From Notospermus geniculatus (taxonomy: Eukaryota > Nemertea > Pilidiophora > Heteronemertea > Lineidae): a DNA stretch of 64,000 nt. Shown piece after piece: positions 10,528 through 22,400 of the stretch. The DNA lies in assembly GCA_002633025.1 (NCBI GenBank), contig NMRB01001102.1, forward strand, positions 19,770 to 83,769, in the 5' to 3' direction. The translations under genes were made by a program, and so were the position numbers. Under the pieces are notes generated by a model, which saw nothing but the letters and a program-made list of their open reading frames with translations, had not been told where the DNA came from and searched no databases. Positions within the stretch are counted from its first letter, which is position 1. Each line of letters begins with the position of its first letter.

Positions 10528-13500
10528 CTACACGTGAAGTGAAAAAATCCCTTGTTTATCGCCGCAGTGTTTCTCCCAATCCTTACTACCTCGGTGGAAG
10601 AAGGCGCTGTTATACGGTGGAGGTCGGGTCGGAACCCCTGCCTTCTCGACATCCTCAACCTTCGGTTGACTGACTGTCTTCCCGATGTAGTATAACAACT
10701 CCAGAATGGTGATGATGGAACCGCCAAGAAAAAGACCAGCTGTGCCCCCAATGTCACCTGCAGAGAGAGAACGGTAACACTGGCTGTAGCCTCGAACGAC
10801 CATTCGTTATGATAACTGTTAGGGTTGAGAAGGCCTAGTTTATTTTGCCTGCAAAGTTGTTTTTCGTTTGACATACAGGAGTAACGTTTTTCAGTGTGGC
10901 CATTTTTCTGTGTGATTCCCATTGTTTGGAACACACTGCGAAACCAACTCACTGTTTCTCTGTGTGTCGCTCATTGTCAAGTCGAGGAACACGAGTAGCT
11001 TGAGATGGTCTTGTCCGTACTTACCAGGGAAAACAATGGTTTGGCTTTGGATCTGATGGAAAAATCTGACAAAACACGATACTCGGAATGACCTTTATCG
11101 TCATTAGGCCTGTATGCCTTATCGGCTTCAAATCAGAACAACTCACTTCAAGTTCTCTCGGTACTTACTTAGAAATGAGAACCAACCATACGCCGGGGAT
11201 TTGATGATCTCAGTAAAACTCAGACTCTGATAGAACACTTGCAGCGCGAGCATATTCTCTCTGAAAGTAACAAATACCAATGAGGAACTCTGCAGGATGA
11301 CCGCCACCTGGCGGCGCTGAGAGCTGTTAGGGAGGCTTACAAATCAAACGACAAACGTAAACGTTAACATCAACGTGAAATAAAATCTGGTTCAAGCGAA
11401 TGGCTCGCGGGGTTTGTTGACAGTTTGTTGTTTGCTGACATGTCCTCAAATCAAGCGCCGTTTTGAGAAAAAGGCGAAAGAAGGATTTTAGTTTAATGGG
11501 AAATGCATTAGACAGCCAAACTTCGGAGGCGTATTCTGCAAAATCTGCCGCTTCGAAATCAATGTGAATAGTACAAAATGTACATTTTGACCCACTGAAT
11601 TTGAAATTGGCATTAACCCATTTTAACAAATTTTTAATGGAACCTCGCTATTTCAATGGCTTGCGTCCACACAGATAGGCCTATCGTGCGGCAGAAACCG
11701 CAGGCCATTGGTTTGCGGGAACCGTATTGTAATCAGGTTTGGGCGTGAACGTGCCTTAACGGGCCATGATATTTCCGCTTTTTGTCGATAGTCGGCGCCA
11801 CCGGCAGTCTGCGTCACTCATAATACTGTAGAGCATTAATTAGGCAGTATGGAACTGAAAACCGCGTGAAAATCGAATCACCCATTTCCAAGATATGGGA
11901 ATTTAAAAAGGACGACTGCACACCCTGGCAACCATGTCTGGCAGTGGAGAACACCACATTTGACGTCATTGGATTTTTTAAACATATAAAAATTAACATT
12001 AAAAACAACTCATTTAACTTGGACAGGGTGTAGTTTTGACGTATTTTTCTTGTTCAGTCAGTCCTACTGCAGTTATTTCCTTAATATGGATTCTGAGGGC
12101 AATATTTGGATTTCTGGTTAGCACATTATTTTGACCTCATGAACCCGCCGCCTGGACAGCCATGGATACCAAATTGTTTGATTTTCATGCAGAAACAACA
12201 TCTTAAATTTGCACTGTAATTAATGGTCCAGTCTTCATGCAACTTTCACTGAATTGTTTTTTACTCAAACCACCTTTCAGAGAAAAAAACATCAAATGCC
12301 TTTCAGGTAATCTTTAAGGTTACTTCCTACCTGATCATGGCTTCATCTATTTGTAACTTGGTTTTGAAGTCCCTCATCGAGTTGACCAGGATCCGAAAAT
12401 ACTCCACGAAAGCATCCGTCCTTTTTTTCAACAATACCATCAAATCGTCGAGTTTAGACCCCTGCTTGGAAAAGTCCCCTAACGTCTTCAACATGGGACG
12501 TACATCATTGGCCATCTCGGGGAATTTTACGAGAATGAGGTCCAGTACCGACTTGAAATCGGAAACGACGCCAACATTGTCGCTTATCTTCATGTGTATT
12601 TCTTCCAGGCGTCGATTTAAATCCAGACACTTCTTCTCGTACCTGGAGATATTCAGTAAAAGTTTCCCTTGTGGATATGTGATTTTGACGAGATATTCTT
12701 TGGCCGACTTTGTCCAGTTCGAGGGCAGCGGAGCTGTCTTGGTTTTAATCTCGGCGAAGATTTTTTCATAATTTTTGACTTTGTTCCTTCTCATTCTTCT
12801 CTTGTAGCTTCTAATGCCGTCTGTCAGGCTCTTCAAGAAGGGAGTCAACTTTTCCACGACACTGGCTACCCTTACGGACTCCGTTAAAACAGATTCTCCC
12901 ACGTCTTCCATAATCTTTTTCAACTTATGTGTAGCTGTGGTGAACTCTGGTGCAAGTTGTGCGTTGATGTTACCAGCCAAACCCATAAGCTGCCCATACA
13001 GTGAAGGGAACGAGCCCTCGGTGACTGTTTCAAGTTTTCTCGCCAAGATCTGGAACACGAACATCTTCGACATCAAGGTCCTTGCGCTCGTGTGTAACTG
13101 ATCGATAGCGGCGGTAATCTCGTCCTTCTTCGAGGCTATAATCTTCCGCGGGATCGTCTTACCCTCGTAGGCAGTGTCCGCCTCACTGACCCGCTTCCTT
13201 ACGATATGATGAAAGATTTGGGTCACAGAGTTGATGATCTCCAATGCCCCGGAGAAGTAATCCGCCAACTCTTTTTTGAGTTGGGAAACCACCTCGGCCT
13301 TCTCGGGTTTAAACATGTTCGGTTTTATGATTACCGGTAGAATCAGTTTAGCGAGGTCCCACGCTCTCATCCCCAACTTGGCAAGTCCTGGCACCAAATA
13401 ATCCCGAAGGGCATGGACCTTGAATACGTCTTCATATCTCCCTTTCACGTCCTCGGCGGTATTGCGGACATTCGTGGTTACGGACCGAATCGCCGGCCAA

Positions 13501-16500
13501 AGATTTTGTACCAGTTGGTCGATATGACTCAGCGTCTCGCGAAGGGGGTCTACAATACGTTCCTGGAGACGACGATGGGATCCAAGAAAGTTAAGCATGT
13601 CAGTTATATCCCTCCTGACGTTGGCCAGATCCACCATTTGCCTGGTGAGCACGGCGTTTCTGTACCTCTTCCCGAGGTCCTTGTCCTTCCTGAATTCGTT
13701 CAGCATACCGTTGATGCTTGTCTCTGACAGTGGGGTATTTGAGAGGAAAGTCGAGTACTCCTCCTGCTTGCAGGGATGTGTGCACTTGTGGTTAATAGGG
13801 TGGTTATCTGGAACAAAAATATCATTGGACACTTCTGTCGGGAAATGAAGACCCTGCAGACAACCCCACGTGGGGGCGCTGTCAGCGGTTGGCCTCCCTT
13901 TTAACGTTGTTGATTTGAATGATGTAACCTTTTTTAAAGGGAGAAATCCGAAAGATATTTCCCGGCGGGCACTCTTTGCCATAACGCACAGCGCCATCTG
14001 TTAATCGACGGTGACACTACGCTAATCAAAACAAAAACACAGGCCTCGAGAGAGCTATCAGTGTCAGAACACGTATAACCATAAACGCTAGTTTGTTAAA
14101 TACACACCCCGAGCTCACGAATTCGTGGGTGTATTTTTTACAAACTAGCGTTTTTGGTTAGATACGTGTTCTAAACTCACTGATAGCTCTCTCGCGGCCT
14201 GTGCCATGACGCACGGCGCCATCTGTTAATCGACGGTGACACTATACGCTAATCAAAAGAAATCAAAGAGTGCCCGCCATCAACACCATCCATCTGGCAA
14301 ACGCTATTCTGTCTTTCATATCCGTACTTACTGACATCAGCATAACAGCCATACATTGTGGAGAAGTTACAGTAGGGGGGTCTGTCGGGGGCTTCCCATT
14401 TGTCTCCGTAACCGATACACCCACACACTTCCGATGTTTTATTCGTGTAAAATTCAGCCATGCACGCTTGGTAGGAGTAGACTTTGTAGTCCCTCAAACT
14501 CCTGGAGTCACAGTCACCATAGGGGTCTGGGAGGCGCGTAACCTGGGGAAAAAATTATGCAGTGAGCTTTTTTAGTCCGTTGTGTGGCGCTGGTATCATA
14601 TAATCAGTCCGAGTTGTCTACATTTTACAATGCTTTTTTTCAGTTACATGTACTTCTTTGGCCTAAAATACCTTTACTGCGGCTTCGGCCCAACTGCGTT
14701 ACATGGAGCATGTTCTACGATTTTCACAGGGAAATGGACGACAAGCACACATTTAACGTGACTAATCAATTAAAAATGTCCTTATCCCTGTGAAAATCGT
14801 CAAACAGTCTCGCAGTGAAAGGCACAGGTGGACCGAGGCCAACAGGTCATCCGTCTATGTATTCACCGTGCTCAACCTTCCCAACTTCGAGCTTGGCGGC
14901 TAACACGCCAACCACTAGGCCATAAAGGAAATCCTCCATGGCTGGCCGGTAGGCCGTGGCGTATACTGGGGTTATCACGAGGTGGGGTAACGTAGGAAAG
15001 CAAGCACTACGCCTAATTCTCAACATAATTCGTAACAGCTCCTGACAGATGCCTCATAGCCTACCCACCGACGACATGTGCAGGGCAATTCTTGACACTT
15101 CAAACACAGGTATGGCTATTCCAAGATCGGAGACCCTTGGTCGGTCACTTTTATCAAACACCAGCACTTGTATGCCGGACGCTAAATTCGGGCCTGGAGC
15201 CTGCTCGTAGACCTCGGCGTTCAGGTATAACTGCAGACCATATGACGCCCCTAAGAAATGACATGATTGATAGTTAGAATGGTTCCTGGAGGTACGTATG
15301 ACATGCTTTTCGATTGACTCGTACATGTACATGTACCTCTGAAATGGTGAACCGCCACTCTAAACTACAAGTACATGGAGAGTTTGAAATTCGGAACCTG
15401 TTTGGCTTTTTTTGCCGACAGGGCGGCGCTACAAGCGGTTGTACCGAAGACGTTAGAAGCAGTGCAAAGTAATGCAATGTCGTTGCGTCATGACGTCCTT
15501 GACGCAGTGCAACACGGACGAGACGTCAAAAAGAACTGTTTACAGCGCCTCCCAGTGGCGGTAGTTCTGCCGCACTGCGTCAAGATGTCGTGATTTCCTC
15601 TGTTTTTGGCGTCTGCGGTCACACCGCTCGATCGCAGCGCCACCTGTGGGGATAAAATTTTCTGCAGGTTCCTATAGATGTATGTACATTTCAAAATCTT
15701 TATAGTGGGGATGAAATATAATAAACAATACAAAATTAATCGCTGAAATGGCTATTAAAACAATTGACTAACTCGCGTTTTAATATCAACACTTAAATTC
15801 ATCCAATTACCTAAGTGATTTTTAATTTTCTAATTTAGGATTATTCCTATAATATTTCTCTCATCTCATATTACCGATTGATTGCGTCATACTCTATTGT
15901 CATTGTGTTATAAACAGTCACGGTTGAATTGCAGATTTTCACATTACATATACTGGATTCACTCGCTTGCAAGATCACAACCCTGATGATACCTGAAATA
16001 CCGCCCCAGTACTAGCCACACCTCGCACCCATCGCCCAAAAGTGATTTGTCTAGACAGGCAATACTTACCGGTGTTTTGAACCTGGAATGTTTGATCGTC
16101 TGCCGTGTTATTTACATCCGGGTAGTTAAAAACATAACACATCCCAAATTCGGTCATCAGTGGGGTGAAGTCGCGGTGAGAACAGTTCCCGCCCTGCCAC
16201 GTGCATCTAGAAGAGAGTGGAGATGATTTTAGTTATCGTTTTTAGCCATTTTCGTCATCGTCATCATCACCATCATTACCGTGTCGTCACCACTGAATCA
16301 GTTGTTTAACGAAAACCTACTTCATAATCATGTCTTCCTTGCGATGGGCCATCTCCTTCATGGTTTCTACCAAGTCCATGCCATCCAAGATGGTGAACTC
16401 ACGTCTGTCCTGACGATCCGTCCCGTAAAATAGAGCAAGCTTGTTGTATATCTCAGCATCCCAAGCTTTGCTGACTCTGAAAGATGGAGCTCGCAATGAG

Positions 16501-17129
16501 TGACTTTACTGCCGTTAGAGGTCACCACCAGTTAGCCGTCCTAGAACGTCATAGAATTTGACGTCATAGAGAAAAATGCACGCCGCGTCATCCGTATGAC
16601 GTGGATACCATGGCGTCAAATTTTGCGACGTTCTAGGACCGCTAACAGGCGACCTCTAACGGCAGTACAGTCTGCTATGGGCTACCGGCAACCCTAATCC
16701 TGTTCAACCACTGAGAAGATGGCGCAAGCCAGATTTCACATGAGTCAATAAAATCTATCCTGTGCAGTCAATCATGGAAGGATTGTGAACCTGCTGGTGT
16801 CAAATTAATCGAGAGAGCTTGCTCTTCAAGTCGATATGTATATTTTAGGGTAAATGCCAAAATTGTAATATTGACCATTTTGTAAGTGCAACATTTTTAT
16901 TGAGCCACTCTGAAGAGTCCTACCCCTTCTACTGCCACATGTATTTCCTTTTCATCATTACCTGAACTGGTTTGTGTTGCAGATGGCTACGGAGGGAAAG
17001 TGGAGGGTAGCGTTGTAGGCCACGTTGATGTCAACAGTAACAGGGTGTATGCCAAAGTGGATTGCTCTTTCCGCCACGACGTATATGAACCAGACAAGGA
17101 ACACGAGGACAATTAAAAGCCAGAGAATC
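10528..17129 (-). CDS. DEG/ENaC-family channel, copy 2 (lacks exon 1 in this assembly)
   Basis: Exons on the minus strand: e2 16962-17129, e3 16321-16476, e4 16070-16206, e5 15069-15250, e6 14332-14542, e7 12331-13807, e8 11169-11260, e9 10528-10757. Phases join without a stop. e2 encodes TM1 (RILWLLIVLVFLVWFIYVV) and FPSVAICNTNQF; e4 has TEFGMCYVFNYPDV; e6-e7 hold the thumb cysteines; e7 adds about 430 helical residues; e8 is the strand before TM2; e9 has AGLFLGGSIITILELLYY and a PPPY motif. Known for the family: trimeric amiloride-sensitive or proton/peptide-gated sodium channels of the plasma membrane. Exon 1 is absent because the single N at 17292 abuts sequence that in copy 3 lies just upstream of exon 1. 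The protein was probably full length in the animal. Confidence 0.88.
12331..13807 (-). CDS. Giant exon 7 of channel copy 2 (thumb plus helical insert)
   Basis: 1477 nt, in phase 1, out phase 2, open throughout, and the same length as in copy 3. The first about 60 residues match the ASIC thumb end (KCTHPCKQEEYSTFLSNTP and MLNEFRKDKDLG). The remaining about 430 residues are rich in Leu, Lys, Glu, Ala and Ile in heptad-like spacing with a single cysteine (KKCLDL). They contain NWT and NIS sequons, which fits an extracellular position. The exon ends IDEAMI, directly before the palm strand in exon 8. I recognise no named domain in the insert. Confidence 0.9.
14041..14200. mobile_element. Foldback between two 50-bp direct repeats in intron 6 of copy 2
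   Basis: AGGCCTCGAGAGAGCTATCA at the left returns inverted as TGATAGCTCTCTCGCGGCCT at the right, with ACAAACTAGCG arms inside. A 50-bp direct repeat (GCGCCATCTGTTAATCGACG...) flanks it at about 13989 and 14216. The foldback is absent from copies 1 and 3. Confidence 0.65.
15411..15657. mobile_element. MITE of the GCAGCGCC/GACGTC family in intron 4 of copy 2
   Basis: Near-identical to 7825-8075 in copy 1, so it was inserted before those two units separated. In copy 3 the corresponding intron carries different insertions (23325-24040). Confidence 0.6.
16531..16646. mobile_element. Foldback GTTAGCCGTCCTAGAACGTC in intron 2 of copy 2
   Basis: The left arm GTTAGCCGTCCTAGAACGTC matches the inverted right arm GACGTTCTAGGACCGCTAAC. 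In copy 3 the same intron position holds a G-run/C-run palindrome near 25636-25680. A related left arm occurs at 35925. Confidence 0.6.
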
Positions 17130-17173
17130 CTGTAATGAAGGTTTAGGTTTAAGGAATTAAACCCGAGGCGGAG

Positions 17174-17281
17174 GGTCTTGGTTGCGACACCAAACCCGCG
17201 AGGGTGGACCTAAAATACGCCGAGGGTTTGGACGGAATTTTTGCCCCACCCTCGCGGGTTTGGTGTCGCAACCAAGACCCG
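17174..17281. mobile_element. Foldback GGGTCTTGGTTGCGACACCA beside an assembly gap
   Basis: The two ends are perfect inverted repeats of more than 30 bp (GGGTCTTGGTTGCGACACCA and its complement). It sits between exon 2 of copy 2 and the N at 17292 that replaces exon 1. A hairpin here is a plausible reason for the assembly break. Confidence 0.75.
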
Positions 17282-18222
17282 ACGCCGATACNACGACAAT
17301 GAACTATTAATTAATGACTACCCGTTTTAATATAACTAATAGTAGCGTCGACGATGTGGCCTACTCATTTAAAATTTAAACAAAATAAAATTGTATTTTG
17401 AACGTTGCTGGGCAATGCCTCTCAAGAGTCCAACAGTATACCATGGGTGTTGGTCGTTTTACTCTAATGGCCACCAAAGCAACGCTCAGCATTTTTATCA
17501 GTTAAAACAGCCTCTGCCCTGATCAGGAAATAGTGGTAGCCATTTTGATTTGATCGGGTATAACACTCAACAAAACAGTTACACATTCCTTAGAGTCAAT
17601 AAATAATAACGGGTATCTGTACATGTATTTGATTTGTTGGCCGAAGCCACAGCATTATTGGCCCTAGTAAGTACGGAGGAGGCCATCTCAAGCTACGCGT
17701 GCCTCACTTGGATGGGGTATTTTACTTGTCCTTGTAAAGGGCACTCTCTTTTTGATTAGGTCTAGCACCCAATTCTTGGGGCTTGGCCTCTATATTCCTT
17801 AATTGCGGACACCTCCTGTTTGCACAGGGTATTTCAGATCTACATTTGGCATTCAGCTCAGACTTTTCTGAAATCTAGTGTGGAAAAGTGCCAGCCTGAA
17901 GAAGACTCCGGTTGGGGTCGAAAATTTACAAATATTCTGGAAATGGACTTTATATACATTACCCTTGTAAAGGCACAAGATAAAAGGCACCACGGCTTAC
18001 TGTCCCATCCGACGGACGTTAAGAGCCGGGAATGAAATCGCATATGGCCTGGGCTGGATTCGAACCCAAGACTTGCCGCTTCGCTGAGCGGACGTGAGAA
18101 CCACTAGGCTATCAACGGGTTTCTAAGGTGAAAGAGATACCGTGTGTGAAGAGGTAGATAATAGATAATCAAAAGATATCCAACACAGAGCACAAAAAAC
18201 GGCACACAAAATGATAGTAAAC

Positions 18223-18318
18223 ATATGTCGTCTTCGAATTTTGCAAATTTTCGACCCCAACCGGGGTCTTCCTCAGGAAGACCCCGGTTGGGGTCGAAAA
18301 GTTGCGAAATTTGGAGAC
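18223..18318. mobile_element. Foldback with AGACCCCGGTTGGGGTCGAA arms
   Basis: CGACCCCAACCGGGGTCTTC is followed directly by its inverted copy GAAGACCCCGGTTGGGGTCG. A half copy lies near 17897, and a longer relative with separated arms at 56895-57065. Confidence 0.65.
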
Positions 18319-18602
18319 GATTTATGTTTCCATCAGATAATCTATAGAGGTAGATAATCTATAGAGGTAGATAATCTATAGAGGTAGATAATCTATAGAG
18401 GTATGGTGTAGGTGCAACAAAGTGCAGAAGGAAAGCCGTGGATCCTATAGAAACGTCCTTTCACAAGAAAATGGTGAATTTTCAAATTCTTTAAGAATGT
18501 GCTGCTTGGTCATGACTGAAATATTCTAAGGGCATCCCGTAGGAAAAAAGGCCTTCACAGTCTTTACTTTGGTGATTCATTATCGTGGTCCAGTTCGGAA
18601 TT

Positions 18603-18847
18603 TCACCAGACGTGAAGCGAGAAAATCCCCTGATCATCGCCGTACTGTTTCTCCCAATCCTTACTGTCACTGTAGATGAAGGCGCTGTTATACGGTGGAG
18701 GTTGGGTTTCATCTGGCTTCGGAACCCCTGCCTTCTCGACATCCTCAACCTTCGGCTGACTGACTGTCTTCCCGATGTAGTAGAACAACTCCAGAATGGT
18801 GATGATGGAACCGCCAAGAAAAAGACCAGCTGTGCCTCCGATGTCAC
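18603..18847 (-). CDS. Copy 3 exon 9: TM2, selectivity filter, PY-motif tail, stop
   Basis: Starts SDIGGTAGLFLGGSIITILE and continues into KTVSQPKVEDVEKAGVP, then QPPPYNSAFIYSD, and stops after FSLHVW. Copies 1 and 2 stop after FSLHV; copy 3 extends by one Trp because the stop codon is shifted one codon. PPPY fits the PPxY ligand of WW domains. Confidence 0.92.
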
Positions 18848-19412
18848 CTGCAGAGAGAGAACGGTAACGCTGGCTGTGGCCTCGAACGACCATTGGATTT
18901 GGTAACTAACAGAATTTAGGAGGTCTAAAGGTATTCTGTCTGCAAAGTTGTTTTTCGTTTGACACACTTGATGGCCAATGGCGCCTTTAATTTGAGCTCT
19001 GACTTACTTACGCTGAAGGGGTGAATGCCCACTCTGAATCCTACCCGCTGGCCCGTATCCCACAACCTTTTATACATGTGCCCTCCGACCCTGACCCTAT
19101 AGCCTACTCCTAATCCTTCTACCCTAACCCCTTCTCCTGACCCTACAGGCACCTGCTACCCTAGATACTGGTTACCCTGTTCCATAGGATTAGAGGGCAT
19201 TAACACCTTTTACCTTCTTACGATGAAGTAGGCCCAGGGGCGAAGGGTCAATATTACAACTTATTAGGAGTCAATTTCCTTAACGCAGAATATACTACAA
19301 CGCACACCAGGGATCGAGGCCCCTTGCTCCTTGCAAAAGGAGTATACATGTAATCTGAATTCTGCCCAGGCTCTCCTTCAATACCCTCTTTCCCGCTTTT
19401 ACTTGAAGGCGA

Positions 19413-19462
<50 letters not shown>

Positions 19463-22400
19463 NCCCCCCCCCCCCCCGCTTGACTGAATGGTTTGGTGCG
19501 CATTGGCCCTTGGATGGTCAAAGAACCAACCATATATGATCCACGAAACCTAAGGATCATCGCATGGAGGAGTAAGCCGTTGTACCTTGGAAGTAAAAGA
19601 CCCCATCCAAGTGAGGAACATGAGTAGCTTGAGATGGCCTCTTCCGTACTTACCAGGGACAATAATCGATTCGCCCCTCATGGAAAAATCTGCAATCTGA
19701 CACAACACGATACCCGGACTGACGTTTGGGGGAAGAGGCGATGTCATCATTAGACCTGTAGGCCCTATGCCTTATCGGCTACGAATCAGAACAACTCACT
19801 TCAAGTTCTCTCGGTACTTACTTAGAAATGAGAACCAATCATACGCCGGGGATTTGATGATCTCAGTAAAACTCAGGCTCTGGTAGAACACTTGCAGCGC
19901 GAGCATATTCTCTCTGGAAGTAACAAATACCAATGAGGAACTTTGCAGGTTAACCGCCACCTGGCGGCGCTGAGAGTTATTAGCACCTATTTTGCGTCGT
20001 ATCCTTCCTGTTGCACTGCATTCTGGACATCGTGAAGAGTTTTTTAACGTCTTCGGTACGACTGCCCACAGCGCCCCCTGTAGGCCTGTATCATAAAGTC
20101 GCGTTCACATCAAAACCGGTGTTTTTTGCGGTGTGGTTTCGGCCAACTAATGGCTTTATCGCTATTTCAATGGCTTGCGTCCACACAGATATCGTGCGTC
20201 AGATACCGCAGGCCGTGTTGGCCGCACGAGTCTGTGTGGACGCAAGCCATTGGTTTGCGGGAGGCGCACCCAAGTCCGGTTTTGGCATGAGGCAGAATTC
20301 GTACCTGATCATTGTTTCGTCTATTCCTAACTTCTGTTTGAACTCCAGCATGGACTTGACCAAGATCCGAAAATACTCCACGAAAGTATCCGTCCTTTTT
20401 TTCAACAATACCATCAGATCGTTGAGTTTAGACCCATACTTGGAAAAATCTCCTAACGTCTTCAACATGGGAGCTACATCGTGGGACCTGTCGGGGAATT
20501 TTACCAGAATGAGGTTGAGGGCAAGCTTGAAATCGGAAACGACGCCGACATTGTCGCTTATCATCATCTGTATTTCTTCCAGTCGTCGATTCATCTCTAG
20601 ACTCCTCCTCTCGTACTTGGAAATATTCGATAGAAGTTTCCACGGCGGCGACAAGATTTCGACGAGATATTCTTTCGCCGACTTTGTCCAGTTGGAAACC
20701 AGCGGATCTACCTTATTTTTAATCTCGCCGAAGACTGTTTCAAGATCTTTCACACTGTTCTTTTTCATTCTTTTCTTGTAAGTTGCAATGCCGTCTGTCA
20801 GGCTCTTCAAGAAGGGAGACAACTTTTCCACGACACTGGCTACCCTTACGGACTCCGTTAAAACAGATACGCCTACGTCTTCCATGACATTTTTCAAGTT
20901 ATGTGTAGCTGTGGTGAACTCTGGTGCAAATTGTGCGTTGATGCTGCCGGCCAAACCCATAAGCCGCCCATACAGTGAAGGGAACGAGCCCTCGGTGACT
21001 GTTTCAAGTTTTCTCGCCAAGATCTGGAACTCGAACATCCTCGGCATCAAGGTCCTTGCGCTCGTGTGTAACTGATCGATAGCGGCGGTGATCTCTTCCT
21101 TCTTCGAGGCTATAATCTTCCGCGGGATCGTCTTACCCTCGTAGGCAGTGTCCGCCTCACTCACCCGCTTCCTTACGATATGATGAAAGATTTGGGTCAC
21201 GGAGTTGATGATCTCCAACGCCTCGGAGAAGTAATTCGCCAACTCTTTTTTGAGTTGGGAAACCATCTCGGCCTTCTCGGGTTTAAACATGTTCGGCTTC
21301 AGTCGTACCGGCAAAATCAGTTTAGCGAGGTCCCACGCTCTCATCCCCAACTTGGCAAGTCCTGGCACCAAATAATCCCTTAGGGCATGGACCTTGAACA
21401 CGTCTTCATATCTCCCTTTCACTTTCTCTGCGGCATTGCGGATATTCGTAGTCATGGACCGAATCGCCGGCCAAAGATTTTGTACAAGTTTGTTGATCTC
21501 AGACAGTGTCTCACGAATGGGGTCTAAAATCAAAGTCTGGAGACGACGATGAGAGTTAAGGAAGCCAAGCATGTCACTTATATCCTTCTTGACGTTGGCC
21601 AGATCCACCATTTGCCTGGTGAGCACGGCGTTTCTGTACCTCTCCCCGAGGTCCTTGTCCTTCCTGAATTCGTTCAGCATACCGTTGATGCTAGTCTCTG
21701 ACAGAGGGGTATTTGAGAGCGAGGTCGAGTACTCCTCCTGCTTGCAGGGATGTGTGCACTTGTGGTCAATAGGGTGGTTATCTGGAGAAAAAAAAATCAT
21801 CAGTGGACACTTGGGGACGACGACCCTGCATAACAACCGCCAATTGGAGGCGCTGTGAGCGGTTGTACCACCCTTTCGACGTTTCGTCCCTGTTCACCAA
21901 GCATTCCTTTGCTCTGTTTTAACGTCTTCGGTACAATCGCTCGCAGCGCCGCCTGTCGAGATAAAAAAGTCAACCGATTTCTACATTTGGAAACAGGAAG
22001 GTTTAGAAACGCCGCGATAACGACAACGTCAACCGGAAGTCGTGACTCTCCCCCTGCTGTTAACTGCATGAACATATGAACTATGAACATAGCTGTTGTG
22101 TTTCGTCTATGGAACGCCTTTTAGAACAATTTATGAGGTCATAATTTTGGGTCAAAAATTGTTTCGAGTGCGTTGTTATTTTTAGATCTCGGAGCAACGC
22201 CCCGGGCGATGCTGATTTGAATGCTGTGACCTTTAAAGGAGGACGGTACTGCCACTTTTTCTCGACAGCCGGCGCCCCCCACTGCGGTGCGCGCCACTCT
22301 CCATCCCCAGTGCCAGGGATTAAGTTCGTTGCGGCGAATGGACCCGATGTACCAGTAGCACGTATAAATTTTTTTGTATTTCGTGTTCCTGCCGCGCCGC

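Noticed and set aside
20011-20781. 256-residue plus-strand frame
   Set aside because: It is the antisense of exon 7 of the channel. Similar open antisense frames occur over copies 1 and 2, and none has its own splice or family signals.
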